From positions 1 to 39,757 of the IMG/VR virus record IMGVR_UViG_3300017951_000034: 39,757 nucleotides of DNA; one strand, written 5' to 3'. The notes beneath the pieces are model-generated. The model did not search any database, had not been told where the DNA came from, and saw only the letters and a list, made by a program, of their open reading frames with translations. Origin of the DNA: a virus. A program made the position numbers and the translations under genes. Positions 1-7,201 of this stretch are shown here, piece by piece. Numbering within the stretch: the first letter of the stretch is position 1; each line of letters opens with the position of its first letter.

Positions 1-839
1 ATTCTTTCAGTTCTTCTGGTTTTTGGTAAGTCATTAAATGCCTTCATCCACCTTGACTTAAAGTATTCATCTTTATTATTACTAAATTCACTTATTCTAA
101 TTTTCTGTGTTCCATAGGATGGTGCACTAACAAGTGTTGCATCTTCATTAGAGTTTTGTTCACCAGATTCACTTGCTAAAAGATATGCAGGTAATTCAAC
201 ATAACCTGAACATTTTACATTTATATTCCAAGTATCACCATTTAAAGTAATACCACCACCTGTCATAAATCCTAAATAGTTATCATACTCTCCTTCAGAA
301 CTTTCTCTTATTGCATTTGTATTTGAGAATGTTTGATATTTTGCAATATTCTCTGCAGTTAACTGCTGTAATCCACTTACTCCAGCATCGGTATTCCAAC
401 CCCATTCTATAAACATAGAATAACCTGGTTCTAAAAAGTATTTACTCAAAGTTTCCATTTGTTCTTTTGAGTATGCAGTAATTGTAAAAGATGCCTTTCT
501 TGATAAATTACCAGTACCTTCATCAATTTCTAATGATGAAACAATTGGAGATGGCCTATATCCTTGCCCCTCATTTGCATTTATAGATGCACCACCCCAT
601 GTAGTTCCAACTGTACCTGATAGTTTGTCATTACCATATATTCCATTAGTTGCACTTCCTGCTGCTTTAAATAAATCATAATTAGGATTTGATAATAGAA
701 CAAGACCACCAGGACCGGTGCCAGATGTAATCCTAACCCATGGATTTAATTTAGATATATTATATACGCTACCTCTTCTATTTTTGAGTTTTGTACGAAT
801 ATAATCAGATATATTTGAAAATTTAGGAAATGTTGACAT
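1..839 (-). CDS. Baseplate hub-like virion structural protein (partial, C-terminus beyond left edge)
   Basis: The ATG at 837-839 opens a frame that stays open to base 1, giving about 279 residues; the C-terminus is missing. The start lies 6 nt after the LysM gene's stop, so the two are probably translationally coupled; only a weak AGG precedes it. The protein begins MSTFPKFSNISDYIR. It has a stretch near residues 125-160 reading SFTITAYSKEQMETLSKYF followed by EPGYSMFIEWGWNTDAG, a pattern I associate with large baseplate or hub structural proteins of marine T4-like phages. In many contractile systems the hub gene (T4 gp27 or P2 gpD type) lies next to a small LysM protein, which fits this position. 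No catalytic motif, signal peptide or membrane segment is visible. That it is a virion structural protein is likely; the hub assignment is inferred from context and could be wrong. Confidence 0.55.
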   Translation of the reverse strand, partial: MSTFPKFSNISDYIRTKLKNRRGSVYNISKLNPWVRITSGTGPGGLVLLSNPNYDLFKAAGSATNGIYGNDKLSGTVGTTWGGASINANEGQGYRPSPIVSSLEIDEGTGNLSRKASFTITAYSKEQMETLSKYFLEPGYSMFIEWGWNTDAGVSGLQQLTAENIAKYQTFSNTNAIRESSEGEYDNYLGFMTGGGITLNGDTWNINVKCSGYVELPAYLLASESGEQNSNEDATLVSAPSYGTQKIRISEFSNNKDEYFKSRWMKAFNDLPKTRRTER

Positions 840-845
840 AACCTA

Positions 846-1133
846 TTATTTAAAATTATTATTTATCTCAATATAGTTTTGTGGAATTCTTAATATTGTT
901 CCATCTTTTAATCCAAATGGTGCATTATGAATATTGTTTGCTGCAGCAATTATCCACCACAAAGATGCATCTCTGTAATATTGATATGCAAGTGTATCTA
1001 ATCTATCACCAGTTTCGCTAGCAACATAAATATCATCATCTCTTAATGGAATTTCTGGATATATTTTAGAAGTATATACAGTTCTCCCATCATTTAATTT
1101 TTTTGTTTTATTATTTTGATATCTACTTGCCAT
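846..1133 (-). CDS. Small LysM-domain baseplate protein (gp53 / P2 gpX-like)
   Basis: This 95-residue protein has a LysM-like core at about residues 38-88. It runs DRLDTLAYQYYRDASLWW, then an Ala-Asn turn (IIAAANNIHNAP), then DGTILRIPQ, which is the usual beta-alpha-alpha-beta layout ending in a hydrophobic-Pro strand. In contractile tails, short LysM proteins (T4 gp53, P2 gpX) sit in the central baseplate and help join hub, tube and wedges rather than degrade peptidoglycan. It starts 2 nt after the stop of the upstream 589-aa gene and ends 6 nt before the hub-like gene. No Shine-Dalgarno is visible, so coupling is likely. There is no signal peptide and no lytic domain, which argues against an endolysin. 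The domain call is firm; the exact T4 equivalent is not. Confidence 0.8.
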   Translation of the reverse strand: MASRYQNNKTKKLNDGRTVYTSKIYPEIPLRDDDIYVASETGDRLDTLAYQYYRDASLWWIIAAANNIHNAPFGLKDGTILRIPQNYIEINNNFK

Positions 1134-1135
1134 TA

Positions 1136-2905
1136 TTAACTTGTTTGTGGTGTAAATGAATATAATCTTCTACCTTGAGTTGTACTTCTACTTTCCAAAA
1201 ATTTAATTGTAATGGAAACATCAGTAATCATAGGTAATCTATAGCCTTCCATATCTACACCTTCATTTGATATAGAATCTACTTTTTTATTTATTTCCCA
1301 AGGTGTAGATTCTGACCATGTATGTGATAATGATTCTATAAATGCAAACTTACCTTTATATAAATCACCCATCGTAAATTTAATAAATGGTGGAACTATT
1401 GCAGATGATTCCGAATAAAATCCTTGTGGGAAAACTAATGTATTTAAAAAATTTATTTTATCCCACCCTGCCTTGTGCTCTTCTGCATTTAAAGAAAATA
1501 CTTTAAAGTTAAATGAAACACTTCTTTCAATTCCACTATATGTGTAGTAACTAAATGGTGAACCAATAAATTTACCACTATCCCATGATGGTGAAAGTGT
1601 TTCGGTTAAACCAGTTATTGTTGATAAAAAATTAACTGACCTACCTCTATGTATAGAAGTAAATTTAAGAGGTACTGTATCAAGTTCATCTATTGGTGTA
1701 TTATCTATATTTAAACCATCTGATTCTTTATAAACACCACTCGTATTTACAGCAATACCATAAGATGATTCATTATTTTTATTTTTAGAAAAATTATCTA
1801 AATTTTGTTTTCTTTTTTCAATTTGACCTTTTGATAATTTTCCTGCTCTGTTTATTTGTTTATTTAATTCAATATCTGGAAATGGAGAATTTTTTAATAA
1901 TCCAAATTCTCTATTTTCTTCGGCATCATCAGATTTTTGTACAAATTTACTTGGTAATGCAAATGTACTTGTTTCCTTACCTAAAATTCCAAAATTTTTA
2001 GTTTCAACAGTTGTTATACTTGGTTTAAAGAAAGATGAATATGATGAACCTCCTGCATCAAAAAATTTACCAGAATCACTAACAAAGTTTGGAAGTGAAC
2101 TATTAAATGTAGTTAAAGATGTTCCTGCACTTGTAGCACTTAATAAATTATTTTGTGTGTTTGACCCATAATTTCTTACTATTTTAACTCCGTTTGCAAA
2201 ACCTGGAAAATTGTCAAAATCATAATTATTTTGTGATGGGGCATTTCCACCTCCTACTAATTTATCTCTCAATAAACCTTTCCCAAATTTCATTGCTTCA
2301 CCAATTACTTTAGAACCTAATTGATTTGGGTCAGTTAGTGAACCAATTCCACCTTTTAACAATCTACCTAAAAGACTTCCTTGTGAACTATCTTTAATAT
2401 TTTGTAATACACCTTGGTAATCTTTTTGAATACTATTTGTTGTTTCCAAACTACCCTTTGTAGGGTCTGAAAAGTTTTTTGTGAATGTAGGTGTTGCAAG
2501 AGATGGTATGCCTAATGTTTTGGTAGCAAAAGTTCTAACTGACTTAAATACCTTACCAATAGGACCTGATGGAAGTACACCAGATGTTTCTGCTTTCATC
2601 TCTGATAATGGTAAGGTTTCTCTTAATACCATTCTACCTAATTCAGGCCCATACAATAGGGGTTGTGAAAGTGTACCTAATATTCTAATACCTGTTGTCT
2701 CTTGTTCAAATACTCGTTCTCTTAATGTACTACCATTATTACGCCTTAATAAATTAACAGCTTTCATTGTAGTAGCATTAATTACAGGAGAATTGGATGA
2801 TAATGGTATATTATTACCATTTCTAATCGCATAGACCTCTTGGGCAGTTTTACCACCTTGACTTTCTAATTGTTTACTTTTAAATAATTCTTCTAATGTA
2901 GGCAT
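1136..2905 (-). CDS. Baseplate / tail-tube cap structural protein (gp48-like by position)
   Basis: This 589-residue protein follows the tape measure gene with a 2-nt gap, the position held by gene 48 after gene 29 in T4. Its C-terminal ~200 residues (about 395-589) form a compact beta-rich domain with GRSVNFLSTITGLTETLSPSW, FSYYTYSGIERSVSFNFKV, FLNTLVFPQGF and GYRLPMITDVSITIKFLES. This reads like the tube-fold domains of proteins that cap the baseplate and nucleate the tube. Residues ~85-390 are low in complexity, rich in Gly, Ser, Asn and Thr, and probably extended. The gene runs from an ATG without a Shine-Dalgarno, just after the upstream TAA, which suggests reinitiation. It is longer than T4 gp48 (about 360 residues) because of the linker. 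A baseplate role is likely; the gp48 assignment is inferred from order and fold impression only. Confidence 0.6.
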   Translation of the reverse strand: MPTLEELFKSKQLESQGGKTAQEVYAIRNGNNIPLSSNSPVINATTMKAVNLLRRNNGSTLRERVFEQETTGIRILGTLSQPLLYGPELGRMVLRETLPLSEMKAETSGVLPSGPIGKVFKSVRTFATKTLGIPSLATPTFTKNFSDPTKGSLETTNSIQKDYQGVLQNIKDSSQGSLLGRLLKGGIGSLTDPNQLGSKVIGEAMKFGKGLLRDKLVGGGNAPSQNNYDFDNFPGFANGVKIVRNYGSNTQNNLLSATSAGTSLTTFNSSLPNFVSDSGKFFDAGGSSYSSFFKPSITTVETKNFGILGKETSTFALPSKFVQKSDDAEENREFGLLKNSPFPDIELNKQINRAGKLSKGQIEKRKQNLDNFSKNKNNESSYGIAVNTSGVYKESDGLNIDNTPIDELDTVPLKFTSIHRGRSVNFLSTITGLTETLSPSWDSGKFIGSPFSYYTYSGIERSVSFNFKVFSLNAEEHKAGWDKINFLNTLVFPQGFYSESSAIVPPFIKFTMGDLYKGKFAFIESLSHTWSESTPWEINKKVDSISNEGVDMEGYRLPMITDVSITIKFLESRSTTQGRRLYSFTPQTS

Positions 2906-2907
2906 AG

Positions 2908-5298
2908 TTATACTGCGTATGAATTACTTCCTATTTTATCATAGACCTTTGATAAGGTTGATGCAACTTTTTGTCCATCCATATAAACTGCAACTTTACC
3001 ATTGGTTAAATCGTTTCGTAACCCTTGAATTTCAGTTAATAGTTCGCGGTCTTCACCACCACCACCATCACCACCTAATAATGAATTTAACCCAGTTGCA
3101 ACAGTACCAACTACTGACAAAGCCATTAATCCTGGTGCGGCAAGAACTCCAGCTACACCCAATGCTATTAACGAAGCTGATAACCCCATTAATGAATATG
3201 ATAATAATGCTATTGCTGGGATTAATAGTACTAATCCACTAATTGTTGTAGCTACAGACATTAATTGTGGCATTAAAGTTCCGATACCACTAGCCATCAT
3301 TTCAAATCCAGTTCCTATCGCTTGAAGTGCATGTCCTAATACCAATACTGATGCCGCTATTACTAACATTGCTGCTGCTCCAGCTAAAATTGCTACTGCA
3401 CCAACTCCACTCATCATAATAGCACCCAATAGGGCAACAGCACCAACTAAAGATAACATCGATACCACCGCCATTCCAACTGCTTCCCAACTAACCTTCA
3501 TAAATTCTTGTACTGCTTTTCCAAATACAAATACAGCACCAGCTACAATTACCATTGCTGCAGCACCTTTAAGAACTGCATTCATATTGATTTTAGACAT
3601 AGAATCCATCATTCCACCTTTAGAAGCTGGATTTGCTTTATCTGATAAGGATTTCATTGGGGCAGTTTTATTACTCTTAAATCTCATATCAGGTGTACCA
3701 TCAGCTTTAAGTGGACCTTTCGGTCCTTTACCAAAGTATGATTTAAATTTTTGTAATATACCACCACTACTTTTAAGATTAATACCCATTTGACCTGCTG
3801 CAATAGCCATACTGCCCATTGCTTGCATTCCACTAAATAGTTGTGAACCTACTGATTTTGCAGTGTTTGCAAATTTTTCATAATTAGTTACTGTTATTTC
3901 TCCATTTTTACCTAATTTATCTGCATTGTCAGCCATTTTTTGGAATTCTGCAACAGATACACCTAATAATGCTGCGGTTTGTTTCTTTTGGAAGTAATCC
4001 ATTTTATTGAATTCTTCTATACCACCTAACGATGAAAGTGTTTCTCTAACTGCACCACCTATATCTCCTTCATATGCTAATGCTCTGGCTCTATCTAAAT
4101 TGATATTTCTACCTAACATTGCACCAAGTTCTAATTCTGCATTAATTGAATTTTCAAAATCTAAAAGGTTATCAGCAATACCAGAAACTTGTTGCATTGA
4201 AACCCCCAACTTACTAGCAGCAATGGCAGCCTCAGCAATATTCTTACCACCATTTTTTCCAAATAATGCAAATTGTTCAGCAGAATTTGCTACATCAGCC
4301 ATTACATCAGCAGGAACTAATCCATTTTGTTCTGCAAGGTTTTTAGTAGACTGAATTAAGTTTTGTGCTGTTTTTGCAGACCCATCATTTAATCTAGCAA
4401 AAGAACCAGTTAATCCAGCAGCCTCACTTGCACTTATTCCTAAATTTGTAGCAAGTGCATTAGTTCTAAATTGTGTTAGTGCTGATACATCACTTAATCC
4501 ACCAAATTCTTTTGAAAGAGATTTTGTAGTTTCAACTGCATTTGGAAATATTGTTGAAAATAAAGTTGTTGATATATTTGAAGTATCTAATAAAGAACTA
4601 CCTAATTGTCTTGAAGTTTCTAATAATTTCTTTCCAGCAGCTCCACCTGCTATAAATACAGCACCTAATTTACCAAGGCCTGTTGATAATAGTAGGTCTG
4701 CTGTATCAAAAATACCACCAACGGTGTCTTTTATACTCTCATATACTTTAAGTTGTTTATTTAAATAACCTTGTTGTTTTTCGGTTAGTGAAGACATTCT
4801 TTCTGCAATATCTCTTTGCTGTTCAAGAGTATTTATTATATCTTGATTAACCTCCTCATTTTCTCTTAATAGTTCAATTTGGTCATTTATATCTGCTAAT
4901 TTTTTTGCTCTACTTATTTCATCTTCAGCTGACATTGATAACAATTCTTGTGTTGCTGATGCAACTGAATTAATACTATCTTGTGTTACCGAACCTAATG
5001 TTTGTTGAGAATTTAGCCTCTTTCTATCTAATTCAACTAATGAAGCCTGTATACCAGTTAGTCCTTTTAATTTACCTTCTTGTTGAATTAAAGTATCTAC
5101 TATTATTTTAGTCTTTGCTTGTATTTCCTTTAATTGCTCGTTGTTTTCTTTTAATATTGTTACCTGGTTTTTATACTCTTTTGTGCCCTTTACCCTAGCC
5201 CTTCCAAGCTCGTTTTCAGTGCCTAATAGTCTATCCATTTCAGCTTTGGCAGCTGCAACGTTTTCCTTTAATTTTTTTATTTCATCACTTGAGGCCAT
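2908..5298 (-). CDS. Tail tape measure protein
   Basis: This 796-residue protein has the classic tape measure layout. Residues 1 to ~190 are strongly charged heptad-like coiled coil (KKLKENVAAAKAEMDRLLG and onward). A central alpha-helical domain spans ~200-500, with Ala- and Gly-rich runs such as FGGLSDVSALTQFRTNALA. Several long hydrophobic helices lie at ~575-725 (for example AAAMVIVAGAVFVFGKAV), followed by a Gly-rich hinge and a short C-terminal tail. Tape measure proteins set tail length, fill the tube lumen and leave with the DNA; the hydrophobic segments are thought to insert in the inner membrane. It lies downstream of the sheath, tube and chaperone-like genes, as in most tailed phages. 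Using the common rule of about 0.15 nm per residue, the tail would be roughly 120 nm (inference). No peptidase or muramidase domain is visible. Confidence 0.9.
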   Translation of the reverse strand: MASSDEIKKLKENVAAAKAEMDRLLGTENELGRARVKGTKEYKNQVTILKENNEQLKEIQAKTKIIVDTLIQQEGKLKGLTGIQASLVELDRKRLNSQQTLGSVTQDSINSVASATQELLSMSAEDEISRAKKLADINDQIELLRENEEVNQDIINTLEQQRDIAERMSSLTEKQQGYLNKQLKVYESIKDTVGGIFDTADLLLSTGLGKLGAVFIAGGAAGKKLLETSRQLGSSLLDTSNISTTLFSTIFPNAVETTKSLSKEFGGLSDVSALTQFRTNALATNLGISASEAAGLTGSFARLNDGSAKTAQNLIQSTKNLAEQNGLVPADVMADVANSAEQFALFGKNGGKNIAEAAIAASKLGVSMQQVSGIADNLLDFENSINAELELGAMLGRNINLDRARALAYEGDIGGAVRETLSSLGGIEEFNKMDYFQKKQTAALLGVSVAEFQKMADNADKLGKNGEITVTNYEKFANTAKSVGSQLFSGMQAMGSMAIAAGQMGINLKSSGGILQKFKSYFGKGPKGPLKADGTPDMRFKSNKTAPMKSLSDKANPASKGGMMDSMSKINMNAVLKGAAAMVIVAGAVFVFGKAVQEFMKVSWEAVGMAVVSMLSLVGAVALLGAIMMSGVGAVAILAGAAAMLVIAASVLVLGHALQAIGTGFEMMASGIGTLMPQLMSVATTISGLVLLIPAIALLSYSLMGLSASLIALGVAGVLAAPGLMALSVVGTVATGLNSLLGGDGGGGEDRELLTEIQGLRNDLTNGKVAVYMDGQKVASTLSKVYDKIGSNSYAV

Positions 5299-5308
5299 CT
5301 AATGTATA

Positions 5309-5518
5309 CTATTGGTAATATTTTAAATCATCTTCTAGCTCTTTGGCTAACTTATCGATTTCTTTCATTTTTTTAATGATTGGAGGTGGAACTTTTTTAT
5401 TTTTTTCCGCCTGTTTTAATGCTCGATTTGTAGCATTGGATTTTAGTCCATCAAAAAATGAATCAGAAAACTTTTTGGCTGCACCAAATAAACCTTCGTT
5501 TGTTTTTTGTTTTGACAT
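5309..5518 (-). CDS. Small highly charged protein before the tape measure gene
   Basis: This is a 69-residue protein beginning MSKQKTNEGLFGAAKKF and ending in a Lys/Glu/Asp-rich helix (IKKMKEIDKLAKELEDDLKYYQ, given here in part). A longer reading would start at a TTG at 5545. I prefer the ATG at 5518 because it has AAGAGA about 8 nt upstream and leaves room for a leader after the terminator at 5561-5594. It ends 10 nt before the tape measure ATG, so the two are probably co-transcribed. I do not recognise a family. Its size, charge and place between the chaperone-like genes and the tape measure would fit a tape-measure partner or scaffold, but nothing in the sequence shows this directly. Confidence 0.6.
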   Translation of the reverse strand: MSKQKTNEGLFGAAKKFSDSFFDGLKSNATNRALKQAEKNKKVPPPIIKKMKEIDKLAKELEDDLKYYQ

Positions 5519-5560
5519 GGGTAATCTCTTTATAGTTTTATACAACTATAAATATTGGAT

Positions 5561-5594
5561 AAAAAAAAAGTGAGGATTATTTCCTAACCCTCAC
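5561..5594 (-). terminator. Strong intrinsic terminator between the chaperone cassette and the tape measure unit
   Basis: Read on the minus strand, arms 5594-5585 (GTGAGGGTTA) and 5579-5570 (TAATCCTCAC) form a 10-bp stem with one G-U pair. The loop is GGAAA and a run of nine T residues follows (5569-5561). The plus strand has no T-run, so the element acts on minus-strand transcripts. The stop codon of the 83-codon ORF (TAA at 5579-5577) forms the first three bases of the 3' arm, and the ORF's last codons form the 5' arm. Confidence 0.88.
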
Positions 5595-5828
5595 CTTTGA
5601 CTTTCTTTCTATTTTCTTATGTTCTTCTGCTTCTTTCTTTTTTAACTCTAATAACTTATTGAAATAGAACTTTCTCCATTGTATAGGCATGAAGTAAACA
5701 TCTCTCCAAGTAAATCCGTTACCAAAGTTAACCAACTCCCAAATTTGGTTGTGAAGTTGGATACTATAATCATTCGGAAGGGTAAAAAAACGATACCCCA
5801 AACGGGATATCGAGTGCCTCCTCTTCAC
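5577..5828 (-). CDS. Overlapping small ORF, candidate frameshift extension of the gp26-like protein (tail assembly chaperone-like)
   Basis: This 83-codon frame opens at a GTG (5828) inside the 3' end of the gp26-like gene and overlaps it by 59 nt, one base ahead of its frame. The product is basic and aromatic, with FGNGFTWRDVYFMPIQWRKF near the middle and a Lys/Glu-rich C-terminal helix. No Shine-Dalgarno precedes the GTG, and an in-frame TGA lies just upstream of it. It may therefore be reached by ribosomal frameshifting at the U7 run (5790-5784) or by coupling. The position between tube and tape measure is where lambda G/GT-type chaperones sit, and where T4 has small baseplate hub assembly proteins. 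That it is coding is likely, because the frame stays open well past the overlap and ends exactly at the terminator. Its mode of expression and function are inferred. Confidence 0.7.
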   Translation of the reverse strand: MKRRHSISRLGYRFFTLPNDYSIQLHNQIWELVNFGNGFTWRDVYFMPIQWRKFYFNKLLELKKKEAEEHKKIERKSKVRVRK

Positions 5829-6543
5829 CCGTCAACTCTGAAACAAAGTTGAATGTTAAATCCATATCAGGACTTAACCCTTTCACAAATTTTCTGAATG
5901 CTTTAGTGTCTAATGCTAGGAATGAATTTTGTACCCATTTAGTAATGAATCCTCTATCTTGGTTACCATCTACTGATTGAATCATATACTTTAAACGAGT
6001 TGTTACATCAAATGTAGCATCTCCCTTTCCTTTATATAATCTAGCTAATGCTTGGTTTTCTTTACTAATTTCAATCTCATCACCATGTGTTAGAAGTTTA
6101 AATTCTAATTCAGTTCCACTTTTTGGTAAAGTAAACTTATATAGGTTATCACCATTGAGTAACTCTTCATTAAAATCTCTGGTTTTTACCTTTGATAAAT
6201 CAATAGTTACTTTTTGTAATTCTAATGTAGATGGGTCAGTTACCTCAACAACATAATCAGAACCATAACCCATTACTCTTGTTGCTAAAAGAATTGCATT
6301 TTTATCACCGATAAAGATATCATTTATATCAACACCTGGTTCTACAACAACTGATTCAAATAGTTTATCTAAAACTATACCCTTTTTAATTAAAGATTGA
6401 GATGCAAGAATATCTTCTTCTCTTGCAGTCATGTATTTAATTTCAACATTTCCTTTTCTTAAAGGATGTCCTTCTGGATAAACTAATCCCTTTGATGGTA
6501 AATCCACTACCTCGGTTGGGAAATCGAATTTATTTTCGCTCAT
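5770..6543 (-). CDS. T4 gp26-like baseplate hub assembly / tail chaperone protein
   Basis: This 257-residue protein begins with the signature of the T4 baseplate (gp26) family: FPTEVVDLPSKGLVYPEGHP, then a G-V-I-K type strand and MTAREEDILASQSLIKKG, then LDKLFESVV. It ends in a helical region (RGFITKWVQNSFLALDTKAF). Members are conserved in T4-like phages and act in hub/tail assembly. The position just after the tube gene and before the tape measure also matches a tail assembly chaperone. AAAGG lies 6 nt before the ATG and supports the start. The gene is bounded upstream by an intrinsic terminator (6602-6628). Its last 59 nt overlap the 83-codon ORF and contain a run of seven T residues. The family call is from remembered motif spacing; gp26-like is likely, chaperone function is inferred. 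Confidence 0.75.
   Translation of the reverse strand: MSENKFDFPTEVVDLPSKGLVYPEGHPLRKGNVEIKYMTAREEDILASQSLIKKGIVLDKLFESVVVEPGVDINDIFIGDKNAILLATRVMGYGSDYVVEVTDPSTLELQKVTIDLSKVKTRDFNEELLNGDNLYKFTLPKSGTELEFKLLTHGDEIEISKENQALARLYKGKGDATFDVTTRLKYMIQSVDGNQDRGFITKWVQNSFLALDTKAFRKFVKGLSPDMDLTFNFVSELTGEEEALDIPFGVSFFYPSE
5784..5790 (-). other. Candidate ribosomal slippery run (U7) in the ORF overlap
   Basis: In the gp26-like frame the minus strand reads TCG-TTT-TTT-TAC and in the downstream frame CGT-TTT-TTT-ACC. The T7 run lies inside the 59-nt overlap. A +1 or -2 slip on it would join the two frames; a -1 slip would not. A Shine-Dalgarno-like AGGAGG occurs at 5822-5817, about 26 nt upstream, which is farther than in known stimulated sites. 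I see no obvious pseudoknot close downstream; the next strong hairpin is the terminator about 190 nt later. Confidence 0.4.
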
Positions 6544-6571
6544 AATTAACCTTTATTTGTTTGTATATATA

Positions 6572-6598
6572 AGTATATGGAAATAAAAAAGTTGTAAA
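6572..6598 (-). promoter_or_regulatory. Weak sigma70-like promoter candidate for the gp26-like gene
   Basis: On the minus strand TTTACA (6598-6593) and TATACT (6577-6572) are separated by 15 bases, shorter than the ideal 17. They lie between the terminator at 6602-6628 and the gene start at 6543. TATATATA immediately downstream could equally be a late-promoter-like box. In an AT-rich gap such matches are easy to find; the placement right after a terminator is the main support. Confidence 0.25.
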
Positions 6599-6601
6599 AT
6601 G

Positions 6602-6628
6602 AAAAAAGGTTCTCACAAAGAGAACCTT
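6602..6628 (-). terminator. Intrinsic terminator after the tail tube gene
   Basis: Read on the minus strand, arms 6628-6620 (AAGGTTCTC) and 6614-6606 (GAGAACCTT) form a perfect 9-bp stem around a TTTGT loop. The T-run continues to 6602. It lies 32 nt after the tube stop codon. It would cap the sheath-tube transcript, which must be made in large amounts, and limit read-through into the chaperone and tape measure genes. Confidence 0.88.
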
Positions 6629-6660
6629 CTTCAAATATATAGATAGTAGTGGATAATATC

Positions 6661-7149
6661 TTAAAACTCTAACACAGCGTAATCGTATGCCAATGTTAGT
6701 GAAATTTCAGCAGGGTCATTAGAGTCGAATGCCAAGTCATTGAAATTAGCAGCAGCAATGAAAGCACCTTTCAGTTTCCATTGTTCAATTTTATCACCAA
6801 CTGGACCTAACATATAGAAATCGATATCTTTTTTGTAGAAATCTGCATATCCTTTTCTACCAGTTAAAGATTCATACCCTAATCTTACCCATTCCATCAC
6901 TTGTTGTGCTCCACTTGGAACGATTGGGTCATATAGAGTAATTTCGATATCTTGCCACTCACCTTTACCTTGTAGTTTTCTATAAGTGTTGATGTGGTCT
7001 AACTTTACAGTTTCGAAATTGATAGCTGGTCTACTTGCTGCCTTAATTAAGTACGACTGAATACCATCAATCTCCATGATGTATCTGTTCTTCATCTTCG
7101 GTTCGAAGTTGGTAAAGAACATTTCGTTAAATTCTAATACTTCTGCCAT
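6661..7149 (-). CDS. Tail tube protein (gp19-like)
   Basis: This 162-residue protein matches the T4 gp19 tube family in length and layout. The N-terminus FNEMFFTNFEPKMKNRYIME is followed by IQSYLIKAASRPAINFETVK and a KLQGKGEWQDIEITLYDP strand pair. The C-terminus PAEISLTLAYDYAVLEF is the usual final beta hairpin. Tube subunits stack as hexameric rings around the tape measure and form the DNA channel inside the sheath. The gene lies directly downstream of the sheath gene, as is usual. A GGGA box sits about 10 nt upstream of the ATG. An intrinsic terminator follows the stop codon. I see nothing unusual in the protein. Confidence 0.95.
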   Translation of the reverse strand: MAEVLEFNEMFFTNFEPKMKNRYIMEIDGIQSYLIKAASRPAINFETVKLDHINTYRKLQGKGEWQDIEITLYDPIVPSGAQQVMEWVRLGYESLTGRKGYADFYKKDIDFYMLGPVGDKIEQWKLKGAFIAAANFNDLAFDSNDPAEISLTLAYDYAVLEF

Positions 7150-7201
7150 TTTATTATTTTCCCTTTTATACTAATAAATATTAGTTGTTCATTTTTTTAT
7201 C

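Noticed and set aside
846-1133. LysM gene as a lysis enzyme
   Set aside because: No catalytic domain or signal peptide, and it sits between baseplate-type genes.
3302-3490. Minus-strand 62-codon Cys/Trp/Ser-rich frame inside the tape measure gene
   Set aside because: It overlaps the hydrophobic helices of the tape measure in another frame and has no start signal or resemblance to a family.
5519-5545. TTG start at 5545 for the small charged protein
   Set aside because: The ATG at 5518 has AAGAGA at a suitable distance; the TTG has no ribosome binding site.
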